Origin: Pomphorhynchus laevis | Lineage: Eukaryota; Acanthocephala; Palaeacanthocephala; Echinorhynchida; Pomphorhynchidae | Assembly (NCBI GenBank): GCA_012934845.2 | Contig: WNNJ02003333.1 | Span: forward strand, 47,159-111,158 | DNA length: 64,000 nucleotides | Reading direction: 5' to 3' | In this document: piece by piece, positions 1 through 11,389 of the stretch | Layout: every line of letters starts with the position of its first letter | Position numbering within the stretch: the stretch's first letter is position 1 | Program-made: the position numbers and the translations under genes | Notes under the pieces: generated by a model | What the model saw: only the letters and a program-made list of their open reading frames with translations | Databases searched by the model: none | Told to the model about the DNA's origin: nothing

Positions 1-369
1 CCAACACGCCGCTCTCTGACTGAACCATGCTTTAGAAACTGCAACATTCAGTGCGCTTGTAATGACCTAATGAAGGATGCTTTATGTCACGATATCAACG
101 ACGATATTAATATGCCAATTGGAAATGTTAAGGATGTCATCAATTTATCACATATGGCCGATCGAATGTTTCTAAAGAGAAACACGTCTGATTTAGGTGT
201 TAATAAATTCAAACCAAATCGTGTCAACAAAAGTGAGAAGCGAAAACCGGTTAGAAGACCAATTTTGCTATCAAGGAAGAATTCCAATCAAACTCCGACT
301 AGGCTTTGTCCTCAACAATATGTAAGACCCGAATATAGCGAGCTAATAAAGCTAATTATTAATCATTAA
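1..369 (+). CDS. C-terminal part of an unidentified protein, cut by the window edge
   Basis: The frame is open from the first base to a TAA at 367-369, about 122 codons, so the true start lies outside the window; an internal ATG at 70 need not be the start. The first part has clustered cysteines (CFRNCNIQCACN), and the rest is basic and hydrophilic with many Lys, Arg and Asn. I see no transmembrane segment and do not recognise the family. It could be the last exon of a host gene or part of a transposon ORF. Its end abuts a repeat (370-560) shared with the foldback cluster at 46 kb. Confidence 0.35.
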   Translation, partial: PTRRSLTEPCFRNCNIQCACNDLMKDALCHDINDDINMPIGNVKDVINLSHMADRMFLKRNTSDLGVNKFKPNRVNKSEKRKPVRRPILLSRKNSNQTPTRLCPQQYVRPEYSELIKLIINH

Positions 370-560
370 TAAATTTCAATTAAATTTTGCAAAAATTTAA
401 TTGAAATCATTTCTGATTGCAAATTAAAATATCGTTGGTAGGGAAGGTTATACCTTCAATTTGAAAACCTTTCTATTTTTGCAATCGATTACTATTATCA
501 AACTAGTCAACTATAGTTTGTTCCCTAATTTTAAGTTAATATACCAGTGCAGTCATTGTT
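370..560. repeat. Solo fragment of the foldback repeat family of 44.6-46.6 kb
   Basis: The run from the fragment ATTTAATTGAAATCATTTCT through the 'CAAACTAGTCAACTATAGTTTG' region to 'CCTAATTTTAA' matches 46035-46195 at many positions in the same order. It is a single arm, not a complete hairpin. Confidence 0.5.
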
Positions 561-1129
561 ATCATAGAAATTTGGATGAATTTATTCTGTATGTTGCTTT
601 AATCCTATTAATTGCAAATAATTATATATAATTATTATAAAAGATGTATTTTAACTAAAGAATCTTCTTTCCTTTGATCCAGCTTTAATAATTATCTATC
701 AATAATGAATCAATATCAACAATTTATAATAAATAATTATCGAAGATTTTATACAGTTTATATTCATATCAAGTTAAAAATTTAAATTGGTTTTTAAAAT
801 AAAAGTCAATTTTAATGAATTGATTAAATAACAGACGGGGCCTTATCCATTAGGCGTATTTTTGCTGTTTACCAATGAATGTTTGCAAAATATTGATTTT
901 ATTGGCACTGTTTCACATGTAAAGTATTTTTATGGAGAAGCTTCTAGTTGCAGAAAAAAAATATTTTATTTTTTATTAACAAATTAAAAATCTTATAAAA
1001 TCCACAATTCATAGGCAAAAGCTACGAAACTTATAAAATGTTAGCAATAATCTCATTTTATCATTGACACAAATATCATATCGGTTTGAGACGTTTTAGC
1101 AATTTGAAGTTAAATTTAATTTTTAGTAA
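561..1129. other. AT-rich non-coding stretch with a Penelope-like tail fragment at about 715-838
   Basis: No gene is recognisable. At 715-838 the order of motifs (ATAAATAATTAT, TATATCAAGTT, AAAGTCAATTTT, GAATTGA, AACAGACG) matches the 3' tail of the Penelope-like element, minus orientation. The rest is AT-rich sequence in which I see nothing. Confidence 0.4.
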
Positions 1130-2234
1130 AAAATTAAAATTAAATTCAAAATAGCTCAAAATTTTCCATTAATACCCTACAATGTTTTATCAGTTTTCAA
1201 TACAGAAATTTTGAAAATACCTAAATCCAAATTTTTATTTAAATCGATTAAACATAGAACATTTTAAAATAGTAATAGTTTAAAATATTGTGATTTAAAA
1301 TTGAAAAATAATTCAAATTACATAATTCAAAAATTACATTTCTGAGACAAAACTCTAAAATCTTAAAAGGAACATTTAAGCGGTAAAATAATAAACAACG
1401 TGCTTACCCTTTTCCATTGCCATTCACTCTCCTCCTTTATTTCCCTCCACACTATTATTTTCTCCTAATCTCATTGCAATTTCACCTCCTTTATACGTTT
1501 CCTTCTCGACAGTCATAGTGCTCTTTTGCAACATTTCCCATTCCCTTGCTACACTTATAATCCTCTTTAGCCCACATTTGCCCCAGTCTATCCCTCTTGT
1601 CCTATTTCGTATCTCTTTTTCCAATTTTTGCCATTTTTACCACTTACGTTCTTTTTAAACCTTTTTGCATCTCTTGGCATCCTTTTGCCCCATTTTGCAC
1701 CCGTTGCCCTCATTTTGATCCCTTGCCTCTTTTGTCCCCACTCATTCCATTTTGAATACTTTTTATTCTTCCTCTCTGTATCCACAACTAATTTAAAATT
1801 TTAATTTTATTTTAAATTCAAAATAGCTCAAAATTTTCCATTAATACCAACAATGTTTTATCAGTTGTTGATACCAGAACCCAGATTTTTAATCAAATCG
1901 ATTAAGCATAGAACATTTTATAATGGTAATAATTTGCTCCCTAATTGAAAAGGGGCAAACAAGGATGAAAAATGAATCATTAGGTTTAATAACTGCTGAG
2001 ACAGAAGGGGAGAAGAAAAAGTATTAAAAAGGGGCTGAAATTGGTTAAATGTAGCAAAAGGAGTATAAGGGTTGCAAAAGTAAGCCTTATCGAATGTAAG
2101 CGAGAATAGAAGACAAGGTAGGAAAATGATACTGCCAAAGAGAACACCGTTTAGAGTAAACAATACCCTACAATGTTTTATCAGCTTTGAATACAGAAAT
2201 TTCGAAAATACCTCAATTGAACTTTTATTGTAAA
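1130..2234. repeat. Repeat mosaic: three related segments around a pyrimidine-rich tract
   Basis: A segment of about 150 bp (CTCAAAATTTTCCATTAATA, then CAATGTTTTATCAG, then AAATCGATTAA.CATAGAACATTTTA) occurs at about 1140-1285 and 1805-1930, and its middle part again at 2158-2230. Between the first two lies about 380 bp of C/T-rich DNA on the plus strand (1410-1790) with recurrent CCATTTTTGCC/CCCATTTTGC words. After the second comes purine-rich DNA (1945-2130). Open frames here are by-products of the low complexity. Confidence 0.5.
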
Positions 2235-3200
2235 AAATGTTTCTTGTAAATTTAAATATGTCATCTTTACGATATAAATTAAATGTAGTTTTAATTAATG
2301 TTAATTTAATATTGTGTTTTGATATTGGTTTTGTTAAGAATAAGGCTTTCTTGGTAAATTTGTTCACTAATTGAATAAAAATTATTAGAATTAAATACAC
2401 ATATATTATCAATGTATCGAAACCTATATTTCATATATTTATATAGTTTAGATTTAGTTTTTACACAGTTATGAACAAATTCATATTATATAAAGCTTAA
2501 AAACAAGTCAGCTATAGTTGGGCTAATATTACCTCTCATTTGAACACATTTTATTTGTCTAGATATAGATGTCCCTACTTTTAAATAGTTTTGATTTATC
2601 AAAATATTTAAGGATTCTATTAATTCAATTTTATCCATATATTTATATTTATTTGATGGTTTAATTTTTGTTAGATAAGCGTTATAATTATTATAACATA
2701 TATATGTATATCTTTTTCCGAATATAAGATTAATTAATTTTACTAACGCTTCTTTAATATCTACTAAATCTAGATTTGTATAAGCGTACTAAAATCGTAT
2801 GTATTTATATTTTGAAAATTTATTCCTTTTGTGTGTTCTAAAAATTCTTTTGTAGAATTAATACTGAAATAGTGTTTTATACCAGTATTAATTTCGATTA
2901 CCTTGCAATATTTTTTGAAGTGTGCTTTAATTACTTTAAGTATTTTATTCATATAGACAAAAAGTGGTTTTAATGTACATTTTATTGCAATACATGATTT
3001 ACGATACAGTACGGTTTTATTGTATTTTTTGTAATTTTGGATTCCAATAGAAATTGATTTTACTGTTGAGGAATAATATGTGCCTCGTAGAGGTTTAGGC
3101 TTGAGGAAATAGGATTGGAATCCGATGTTACTCACACATTATCCTTTGTTTGTACATGTACTAGCTCTACCGTGCAAGCACAATTTGTTACAGTAAAATG
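2235..3200 (-). mobile_element. Penelope-like retroelement fragment (RT region)
   Basis: Minus-strand translations match the longer copy at 39.4-40.9 kb almost word for word. The N-proximal RT part includes KPLFVYMNKILKVIKAHFKK and INTYDFSTL (the YDFST of RT motif A), and the C-proximal part includes NLYRKDDIFKFTRNIF. This copy reaches further 5' than most others, adding a block with KPKPLRGTYYSSTVKSISIG. It is broken by several changes and has lost its 3' end. Treated as a fossil. Confidence 0.75.
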
Positions 3201-4632
3201 ATTTATACGGAAGACGTATCGACGTCTAGTTTGTAAAACAGGATAAAATAAAAAATGAATTACGATTTAAAAAATAATAATTACTAATAGATTAATTCGA
3301 TTAATTTAAAATAATGTAGTTAATTTAAATTTAAGAACTTTAAATTTTGATTAAGAGAAAATATATTTTATCTTACAATGGAAATTCTTTAAGTGTAAAT
3401 ATTATAATATAGTTAGTGTATCATATATATTATATATGTTTCTATTATATTTTTTAATATATTTTATAATATAAAACTTTGGATCCTGATTTTGTAATAT
3501 ATTTATTTATAACATATTATTCAAAAAGTTACTAATTTAACTTTTTGAATAATTTAAATTATTAGATTATATGAAAAATTAATAAATATTTTAAAATTAT
3601 TAATATAAAAAATTATTAAATATTTTACAATACTTTATCCCGAATATCTAAACTTTAACTTGGTTTTAAATTTAACAATTAATTTATTAGTTTAATTAAA
3701 ATAGGACAAAATTAAAATTCTTTTAATCTTTAGTTAAAAGATTTTCTTAATCAACAAATAAATATAAATGCAGTCAGTAAACATCATAACATAAAGAGTG
3801 AAAGAAAAGGTGTTATATATTACTGCGGTAGTCTACCTATACAGTTTCCTTATCATTGACGGGTTGAGGAATCGCAAGCAAACACCAACGTGTCACCTTG
3901 ATGTCTAATAGAACTGTCGCGCGTCAGGGTCATTATCATAATAGAAGCGTTTAGTATATACAACAGTATTTCCATCCTGTTGAGACTTCTCCAAGGCAGC
4001 CCAAGAGACCAAAGAGAACAGATAACAAATGGTAGTGTTGCCCCATTCTTAGAGGTTATGAAACGAAGGTTGTTATTTTAAATAGTTGATAATGATCCAT
4101 TATTGATAAAGGATTATTGATAAAGGATTGTTTGTTAGTATTTACTAACAGACAATTTACTTGTCTGTTAATGAATGTCTTTATTGTCTTTATTTACTTC
4201 TGTTAATGCTAACAGAAGTTAGCATCTGAAGATGCTAACTGAAAATGCTTTTCTGAATATGCTAACAGAAATTAGCGAAATATCAAAAAATTTCCACTTT
4301 TTTAATCCAGCTCCAATAATTCTGAAGGTTGTTATAATCAAAATATTTTCAAAATCAGCATTGTCTTTCATGCAGATCCAGTTCAATTTTAACCTTTACA
4401 GTGGCTTTTATCGGTTTATATATTACTTAGCCAAACTCAGATAACTAATATAAAGCTTGGATAACTCCGTCGTGGTGAAGAAGATTCGTGAATCTCCTCA
4501 CAGTGACGTAGATAATTATGTTAGGGTGTTGTTTAATGAAGCATCTTAAGAGGCGGTTGTAATACTCCTTAAGATTTAATTAAGTATTTATTTTTATCTC
4601 CATCAAATTGTTTATTTTTTCACTTGTGGTAG
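3201..4632. other. AT-rich intergenic stretch, no gene recognised; small hairpins at 4133-4224
   Basis: No coding similarity is seen. Three short perfect or near-perfect palindromes follow one another: TGTTAGTA/TACTAACA at 4133-4150, GACAA/TTGTC at 4151-4165 and TGCTAAC/GTTAGCA at 4207-4224. Confidence 0.4.
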
Positions 4633-5762
4633 ATCTAGACCAGTGTTCCTCAAACTTTTTTTGTCAGCCGCCCCTTTGAAAAAAAACAATATTTATTATG
4701 GACCCCCTGATATAAAAAAATATATTAATAAAAATTCTGATTTACTTATAGTTTATTTTAAGCACGATCTCCATATATTTAAATAATAGTTTGCGTTAAG
4801 TGTTTAATGAGACGGATGTATCTGGTGCGAGACTACCAGGGTTTTGATTTTCGGTTCTATATTAGTTAATAGAAGTCTTAGATTGCCTCTCTGAACTATT
4901 TGAAGACGATTTCTTTTCTTTGACAAAAGATTTGTAACTGCGCTAAATCCTCTTTCGACCAGATATGACGTTGGGAAGGCAATCAAAAACTTCTGAACGA
5001 TTGCCCATGTTTCAGGATAACTTTGTTGAATTTTATTTTGCAACCAAAATTGTTGATAGCCGCTTTTGAATTTGAATTTCAATTCATAATCATTACTCAA
5101 TTCCAATAATTCTTCTTGCAATCTTGCTGATCCTTCTGTAGGAATGTTCGAAAAAGGATCAAGAATCCAATAAGGTATGTTTATTGTAAAAATATCGACA
5201 AATCTTTGATTAAAATCATAATATAGGGTATCAAGATGGCTGCAGTAAGCAAGAATATCATCTTCTGAAGGCTTTGCTAATTCAAGATTTGGGAATTGTG
5301 TAAATATGCCTCTTCCTAAATTCTGTTTGTATAATAATATCTTATTTACATATCCTGCTAGCACAGATTTTGCCTTTATTAAGTTTAGATCATTGCCCTG
5401 TAGTTTTAGATTCATTTCATTAAATAAATTAAACAAATCAGTCAAATATGCTATATCAACTATTGATTCGTTTAACTTTAGGTGTATTGGATCATCTCTT
5501 TCGATAAAAAATTCAATGACAGAGCTATATAGATTCAAAACTCTATTCAAACAACAACCTTTTGATAACCATCTAACTTCGGTGTGGTGCAATAAGGAAT
5601 TGAATTCTTCGTCGTTTTCGACGAAAATTTACATTTTTTTCACCGACCCCCACCTCTCTTTCATGGACCCCCTTTTAATCAAAAATTCTCTACCGCACCC
5701 CTGAATCGTCAAACAGGCCCAAAGGGGCGCTACAGACCACTTTGAGAAACACTGATCTAGAC
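4633..5762 (-). mobile_element. hAT DNA transposon (Charlie/ZBED-type), internally deleted, with 8-bp TSD
   Basis: The element spans 4641-5754. Its ends are imperfect inverted repeats: CAGTGTTCCTCAAACTTTTT on the left and, read from the right, CAGTGTTTCTCAAAGTGGTC. It is flanked by the perfect 8-bp duplication ATCTAGAC at 4633-4640 and 5755-5762, the size and CAGTG.TTCTCAAA termini typical of hAT elements. At 1.1 kb it is too short to hold a full transposase, so it is a deletion derivative. The intact TSD and fairly well-kept termini suggest a comparatively young insertion. Confidence 0.9.
4804..5628 (-). pseudogene. hAT transposase, C-terminal two-fifths (SCAND3/ZBED5/FAM200-like)
   Basis: The longest open segment (4804-5592) gives 262 residues. 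It opens with LHHTEVRWLSKG, which corresponds to the TEVRWLS block of ZBED5/SCAND3/FAM200-type domesticated hAT transposases, and the same frame continues upstream to about 5628. The C-terminus (FPTSYLVERGFSAVTNLLSKKRNRL) is the hAT dimerisation domain. The N-terminal BED zinc finger and most of the catalytic RNase-H-like core are absent, so it cannot be a working transposase by itself. The open reading across 262 codons suggests recent decay. Confidence 0.85.
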
Positions 5763-6571
5763 TATTATTGTCAGAACTTACCTTCATCTAAGCGTGTGCT
5801 GCAAGCCAAATTATTCAAAACATTTTCTTTTACTACTTTCTTTTTCCTTAATTTGCTTGTATTTTGCATATTTTTGACTGCTTTGGAGCATCGACATGTT
5901 CACTAAACTCGCTATCATATAATAAAAATAAATTACTAAAAACAACATGCAGCTAATAACATATTTAAACAAAAAAGCAAAACGAACGAAAGCAATGGGT
6001 GTCTAAGTACATCAATTCACCACAGTTTTTAACTTTAAAAGCTGACTGAAAGATCATCCCACTCAAGCATGCACCAACGTGCTGCCTTCCGGTTGAACCA
6101 CTCAGGGTCTCTCACACACCTGAGGGTCCAGTTGAATCGGACTATAATAGGTAATCTCGAGATGAGGTGCTTGAGAAACCTTAGCCTTTGCTCAGAAGGA
6201 CGTACTCGAGTAAAAAAACTAATCCTAAGATTGTCTCGATACCCCAAAGGCTTACCTGATCATTTCCTCTTAACACATTTAATCTTTAATATTCTTTAAC
6301 ATTAATCTTTAATATTCTTTCACATTTAATCTTCTCAGATGCTGGGCCCGTTTAGGGCCCATAAACTCGCTATTGAAATTATTACCGTCATCAAGCACAT
6401 CCCTTTTCCCTTACGAATACGCAATGTGCTTTTAACTTTTCATAAATTACTATGCACCTACCCCACAACAACCTACTAAATGCTCGGTTGTTGTGTTATT
6501 TACTCTTTGTACTACATTTTTTGTAAAGGTGTTAATAGTATTTTTAAATATATTATTCACGGCTTTAAAAT
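5763..6571. other. No gene recognised
   Basis: About 800 bp with moderate GC around 6040-6260. Short overlapping ORFs on both strands there (6035-6247 minus, 6069-6299 plus) resemble nothing I know. Nothing else is visible. Confidence 0.3.
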
Positions 6572-6895
6572 AATCAAATCAGCTAACTGAGTTACGTATT
6601 TAATATAATTATAAAATTGAAAAAAATGCTATATCGAAATTTTATAATTAAATAATAAATAATTGTTATAAGATCTTATATAATTTAAATCAAGTTATAA
6701 TTAAAAAAAATTAAAATAGAAGTCAATTTTTATGAATTGACTAATTAATATCAGACGATGTATCAGAATAAGGATTAGAGGTCATCAGGAGGAGCTGCTA
6801 TGCTATCAGGTTTCAGCACTTATTCCTCGACCCAGCATAGCAGCGTGGCCAAATACGCGGTAATGACCTATTTCGAGTTTTCTAGTTTTCTAGTT
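6572..6895 (-). mobile_element. Penelope-like 3'-end copy (structured repeat)
   Basis: It begins with the family terminus (AATCAGCTAACTGAG), then the AT-rich tail, then the structured core at about 6781-6877. In this copy the ninth pair of the long stem is C-G (CTGCTATGCT with AGCATAGCAG), where most copies have U-G. It is 5'-truncated soon after the core. Confidence 0.8.
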
Positions 6896-7213
6896 TTTAA
6901 ATAAAGATAAATAATTAATAATAAATAAAGATAAATAATAAATAATTATATAAGATTTTATACAGTTTATATTTATATCAAGTTAAAATTTAAAAGTGAA
7001 ATTTAAAATAAAGGTCAATGTTTATGAATAAATAACAAATGATGTAACAGAATAAGGAATATATGTCATCTGCAGGAACTGCTATGTTATAAAATTTCGG
7101 TCCCTATTCCTCAACCCAACATAGCAGCCGGGCCAAATACATGTTTATGACGTATTTCCTCTCTTGAAATTTGATTATCTGGTGTATCTTAATTTAATAC
7201 AGAGTATATTAAT
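6896..7213 (-). mobile_element. Second Penelope-like 3'-end copy, interrupted by the RTE LINE
   Basis: A tandemly placed second copy, core about 7064-7175. Its stem has U-A at the ninth pair (CTGCTATGTT with AACATAGCAG). The copy is cut at 7213 by the RTE insertion; the duplicated target TTAATACAGAGTATATTAAT is this family's TAATACAAAGTATATTATTT segment. Confidence 0.8.
7194..7213. repeat. Left copy of the 20-bp target-site duplication of the RTE LINE
   Basis: TTAATACAGAGTATATTAAT is identical to 10384-10403. Confidence 0.95.
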
Positions 7214-10200
7214 CTTCTTTTTTTTCTTTTTCTTTAGCGTCTTTCCCGTGTAGGTACGGGGTCCGCTGCTTTTGAAAGTTGCCTCCACTTGGTTCTATTT
7301 ATGGCGTCTTTGGTTTCTAGTCCAACACTTATCAAATCATGACGTATGACGTCCATCCATCGCAATTTCGGCCTTCCTATCGGACGCTTTCCATCCACTG
7401 TCACGGCGATGAACCTATTTGATGGTTGGTGTTCGCTTGCGCGGATAACGTGGCCGTACCATTGTAGTCGTTTTTCGCAAAGTTTCTTTATTATTGGCAC
7501 TACGCCAAAACGATCCCTGATTTCTTCGTTCCGGACATGATCTTGTAAAGTTTTTCCTGCTGTCCATCGGAGCATCTTTGACTCCATTGCGGCAACTTTG
7601 CGCTCCTCATATTTTGATATCGCCCAGCATTCAGCCCCATAAAGGACCACCGATCGTATTAAAGTTTTGTAAATTTTCGACTTCAGTCGGTCTTTTATCT
7701 TTGGATCGCAGAGAATACCTGTAGCTGACCGCCATTTCATCCAGGCTGCATTTATTCGAGAAGAGACCTCTGCGCGTAGGATACCATCTGCCGCTATGGT
7801 GGAGCCAAGGTATTTAAATGCAGTTGTTCGGTGCAGTGTGTGTTTTCCAAACTGTAGCGGCTGATCATTATTCATAGTTGTGGTCAGGTATTCCGTTTTA
7901 CGCGTGTTCAGGCGTAGACCAAACTGCTTGAGTCGATTTCCCCAGCTGTTTATTTGTTGTTGGAGGTCATCTTTATCTACGGACGCAAGCATGACGTCAT
8001 CTGCATATAGAATCGTCCACGGAAACTGTCTGTTTAGATTGTTGGATATAGCATCCATAACGAGGATGAATAGCAACGGGGACGGCGCAGACCCTTAATG
8101 AACTCCAACGGTGATAGGAAAATCATATGTATATCCCACGGTCGTACATACCCGACTTGTTGATCCTTTGTATATTAGCTTGACCCATTCAACAATCTCT
8201 TCAGGGACTTAGTGGAATCTCAAAGCGTAGCAAATAACTTCATGCGGGACCCGATCGAACGCTTTTTCAAGATCAAGGAACGCACAGTATATATCTTTCT
8301 GTTTTTCGCGATGTTTTTCAAGAAGAAGGCGAAGGGCATAGATAGCATCGATGGTGCCACAGTTCTTAACAAAACCACATTGATTTGAGGATATCTTGAC
8401 TATGCTTCTTATCCTATCGTTTATCACATGTTCCAAAATGTTGAGGTTGTGTGAAATGAGACGAATCGGGCGGTAATTTGAACAGTCGGCCGGATTTCCC
8501 TTCTGTTTCCATATAGGTACGGTTGTGTTCCGTCTCCAATCAAGAGGTAACTCCTTTTCTTTAATTATTTTGTTGAAAAACTGCACCAACCACCTTGTTG
8601 AATCCTGTACACTTGATTTCCAGAATTATGAAGCTACATCATCAGGCCCCGTAGCTTTTGCGCTTTTTATTTTATGTAGTGCAATTTCAACCTCGATAGC
8701 TGTTATGGGCAAGACTGGGCCTTCGATCGGCGGAAGATGTGGTATAGGTGGGTGTTCAAATTCCTGGGTGGATATCTCTTTGAAGTAAGTTCGCCATCGC
8801 TCTAATACCTACGTCCTACGAGTAAGCAAAACACCGCTTTGATCGTTTATTCCATGAAACTTTTCAGTATCCTGCGTTTTTTGTTATCTTGTTCGGGCGA
8901 TTCTATAAATTGCATGCTCTCCTTCACGTGTATCGAGTTTCGCGTACAAATCATCAAACTTCTTTGCTTTAGTTTGAGCTATTACTTTTTTTGCTTTCTT
9001 TTTAGCTCCTTTGTATTTTTCCCAGTCTTCGGAACATTTGCTCGCGAGCCAGACGTGGTAACTGCGTTTCTTTTGTCGAACACTTTCTTTTACTTCCTCG
9101 GTCCATAGCCATGAAGTTTTATCCAGTCGTCGTGTTCCAGGTTTTGTAGTACCAAGTATCTCTTGGGCAAATTTCGTAATGGACGCTTTGGTTTTTTCTG
9201 ATGTTTCATTTATCGTCGTTATGGGTGCCATACTTTTTATGGGCTTCAAATCGGATTCCGTTTTCTTAAATTTCCACCATTTTATACGAGGTCTCACGTT
9301 AGGTTCTGTGCTAGGTTGCTTCGGCGAGGTGATATTCAGGGTTGTAACGACAGGTCTATGTTGAGTTGTCACTGTTTTATACGGGATAGACTTTGTATCG
9401 ATTACGAGTTTGAGATTACACCGTCGGACTAAGATATAGTCGATTTGGGTTTTATTTAAGGAGCTGTGAAAAGTGATGAGGTGTGATGCTCGTTTTTGAA
9501 ACCATGTATTGCATATAACGAGGTCATGTGCATCTGCGAATTCAAGGATTTGCTCACCATCGTCGTCTCTTCGTCCAAATCCCTTCCCCCATGACAGTTG
9601 TGTCCATCCCTTTCGACACCGACATGGCCATTATCGCGAAAAACAGAAAGATATATACTGTGCGTTCCTTGATCTTGAAAAAGCGTTTAGATCTCCAGCG
9701 ATGATTATCATGTGATCCTTTGGAACTTCAGCATTTAATTCGTCGATCTGTGTCCAGAACCTTTCTTTGACTACCTTGTCGCATCCTGTTTGTGGCGCAT
9801 ATGCGCTGAAGATATGTATTATCCGGTTATCAAAAGCGACGGTTATTTTCATCAGTCGGTTACTGTATCGATGAACTTCCGCGATACTATTTCGGAAACG
9901 GTTGGAGACAATGATGCCGACGCCACTCATCGTTTTAGGTTTTCCGTAGTATATACATTTGAAACCAAGACCAATTTGTCTAGATTTGTCGCCTGACCAA
10001 CGCATCTCTTGCACTGCACATATATCGATTCATCGTCGTTTTAGAGACTCGGCGATTTCCAAAGAACGACCAGTCAGCGAGCCGACATTCAATGTTGCAA
10101 TTCGAACTCGTTTTCTTTTTGATTCAGCTTTCGTATGGTAGCTAGTTTAGTTAGCCCCCCCGCAGTCACTTTTACTGCAGAGACCCTTGATGACTTATCG

Positions 10201-10383
10201 CTCAGGCCAGGCCGTACCTGAGCGCGTCGCTTACCGGGGACGCCGTAGTCCTGACGTTTGGAGCATTGAGACAACATTTCATAAAGTTGATGCAACGGTT
10301 TTGTTTTACGGCTGGCTTGTCGCGAAGTCTATCGCCAACCCTCCTCCTTTCTCAGCACGGGCTTGGGACCGGCCATGGCGGAG
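7214..10383 (-). mobile_element. RTE-clade LINE, nearly full length, 3.17 kb
   Basis: The minus strand encodes an apurinic-like endonuclease followed by a reverse transcriptase and the short C-terminus typical of RTE elements. The 20-bp perfect target duplications define both borders exactly. The 5' border is at 10383. The 3' end at 7214 is an A/G-rich tail on the sense strand (seen as cttcttttttttctttttcttt on plus) rather than a long UTR. GC content is well above that of the surroundings. The perfect duplication and only about five coding breaks suggest a fairly recent insertion. It lies inside a Penelope-like 3'-end copy, so that copy is older. Confidence 0.93.
7234..10140 (-). pseudogene. 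RTE endonuclease-reverse transcriptase ORF, broken
   Basis: Reading on the minus strand from about 10140, the endonuclease blocks are RIATLNVGSLTGRS, VQEMRWSGDKS, SGVGIIVSNRF, HIFSAYAPQTGCD, IIIAGDLN and HLITFHSSLNKTQIDYILVR. The RT has NYRPIRLISHNLNILEHVI, YCAFLDLEKAFDRVPHE (motif A), SPLLFILVMDAI and ILYADDVMLA (catalytic YADD). The C-terminus has RWYGHVIRASE and GRPKLRWMDV, characteristic of RTE. Breaks include a TGA in the N-terminal endonuclease, a 55-bp inverted insertion just after GDLN (9633-9687), frame disruption around 8600-9050, and TAA codons at about 8209 and in VH*GSA (glutamine expected) at about 8095. A single ORF is expected for RTE. Confidence 0.9.
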
Positions 10384-10403
10384 TTAATACAGAGTATATT
10401 AAT
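10384..10403. repeat. Right copy of the RTE target-site duplication
   Basis: TTAATACAGAGTATATTAAT, identical to 7194-7213. Confidence 0.95.
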
Positions 10404-11044
10404 AGCAGCGTTAATTGATATACATTTTATAGATAAAATGAAAAGCGGATGCGGATCTATATAATTACGATTTAAGTATATTAAGATTTAATTATATTTC
10501 TTCAAGTATAAAAGAGATAGAGATTTATGTATTCATGGAACTGCGTTGCTCTATGATTATAAGAATTCTACCCTATTATAAAATCAATATTGTTTTGTTA
10601 AGTTAATAAAAGATGTTCTTTTTAATTACTAAAAATATTGCGTAAATCCCTCGAATGGGATTTACGATTTTTGCCATGAATTATCATCCATGGCAAAAAG
10701 TGCGCTGTAATTTTCCCAACGATAGTTTGAACTACATCCGAAATATTAAGTAAATATTTTTTGTGATCAGCAAAGATGAAAAGCTTTTTCCTTTATACAT
10801 ATTAAGTAAATATTATATATCAAAATTTGATTTATTTATTCAAATACGTGCCAAAGCCAAAAAGACTATTTAGCAGTCCAAAAAATAAGAAAACAAAACA
10901 AAGAACAGATAGTCAATCAACGGAGCGGTGAATATCGTAACTAAATAGGTAAGTTCAGCAGTGGTGCTGAATGGCGGTATTGTTCACGAATCATTTTCCA
11001 GCATCGTGATTTTAACGTGGCCAAGCTAAGGCAGATAATTTTAC
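10404..11044. other. No gene recognised
   Basis: AT-rich, non-repetitive as far as I can see. It should contain the continuation of the Penelope-like copy split by the RTE, but similarity to other copies fades within a few bases. Confidence 0.3.
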
Positions 11045-11365
11045 ATCTTAATTCCCCTCCTCGACAGTCTAAATATGTTCATTAATCTGCCGACTAGTGA
11101 TTACATCGGTGAGATAACCCACCACAGCATTCGACATGTGACTTAGACAAATAATTCTCAAAGTCATGAACCTCTCCCTTACCGACAACATGTCAATACG
11201 ACTAAGACGTACATGATAATCACTACCACTTGAAACAATATAGAGCCTCGAATTTCGCCTAAGAATAGACTAAGTCTAATAGTTCTTGCTTGGTGACAGG
11301 AATACAAACCTGAATAATATTCCAAGTGAGGCCCGATGAGGGAGGTGAATAACTTCTTGAACATA
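11045..11365 (-). mobile_element. CR1/jockey-like LINE fragment (RT C-terminus)
   Basis: The minus strand reads MFKKLFTSLIGPHLEYYSGL, matching the 'LV.PHLEYC..' block just after the RT domain of CR1/jockey-type LINEs. In another frame it reads RLSRIDMLSVRERFMTLRII, the usual 'RL..L.L.SL..RR...DLI' block. It is short, frameshifted and old. Confidence 0.65.
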
Positions 11366-11389
11366 TGACAGCTTGAATTTGGCAGCTGT

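Noticed and set aside
6035-6299. Overlapping ORFs of 70 and 76 codons on opposite strands.
   Set aside because: No similarity to any family I know; mirror ORFs on both strands are typical of a chance GC-richer patch.
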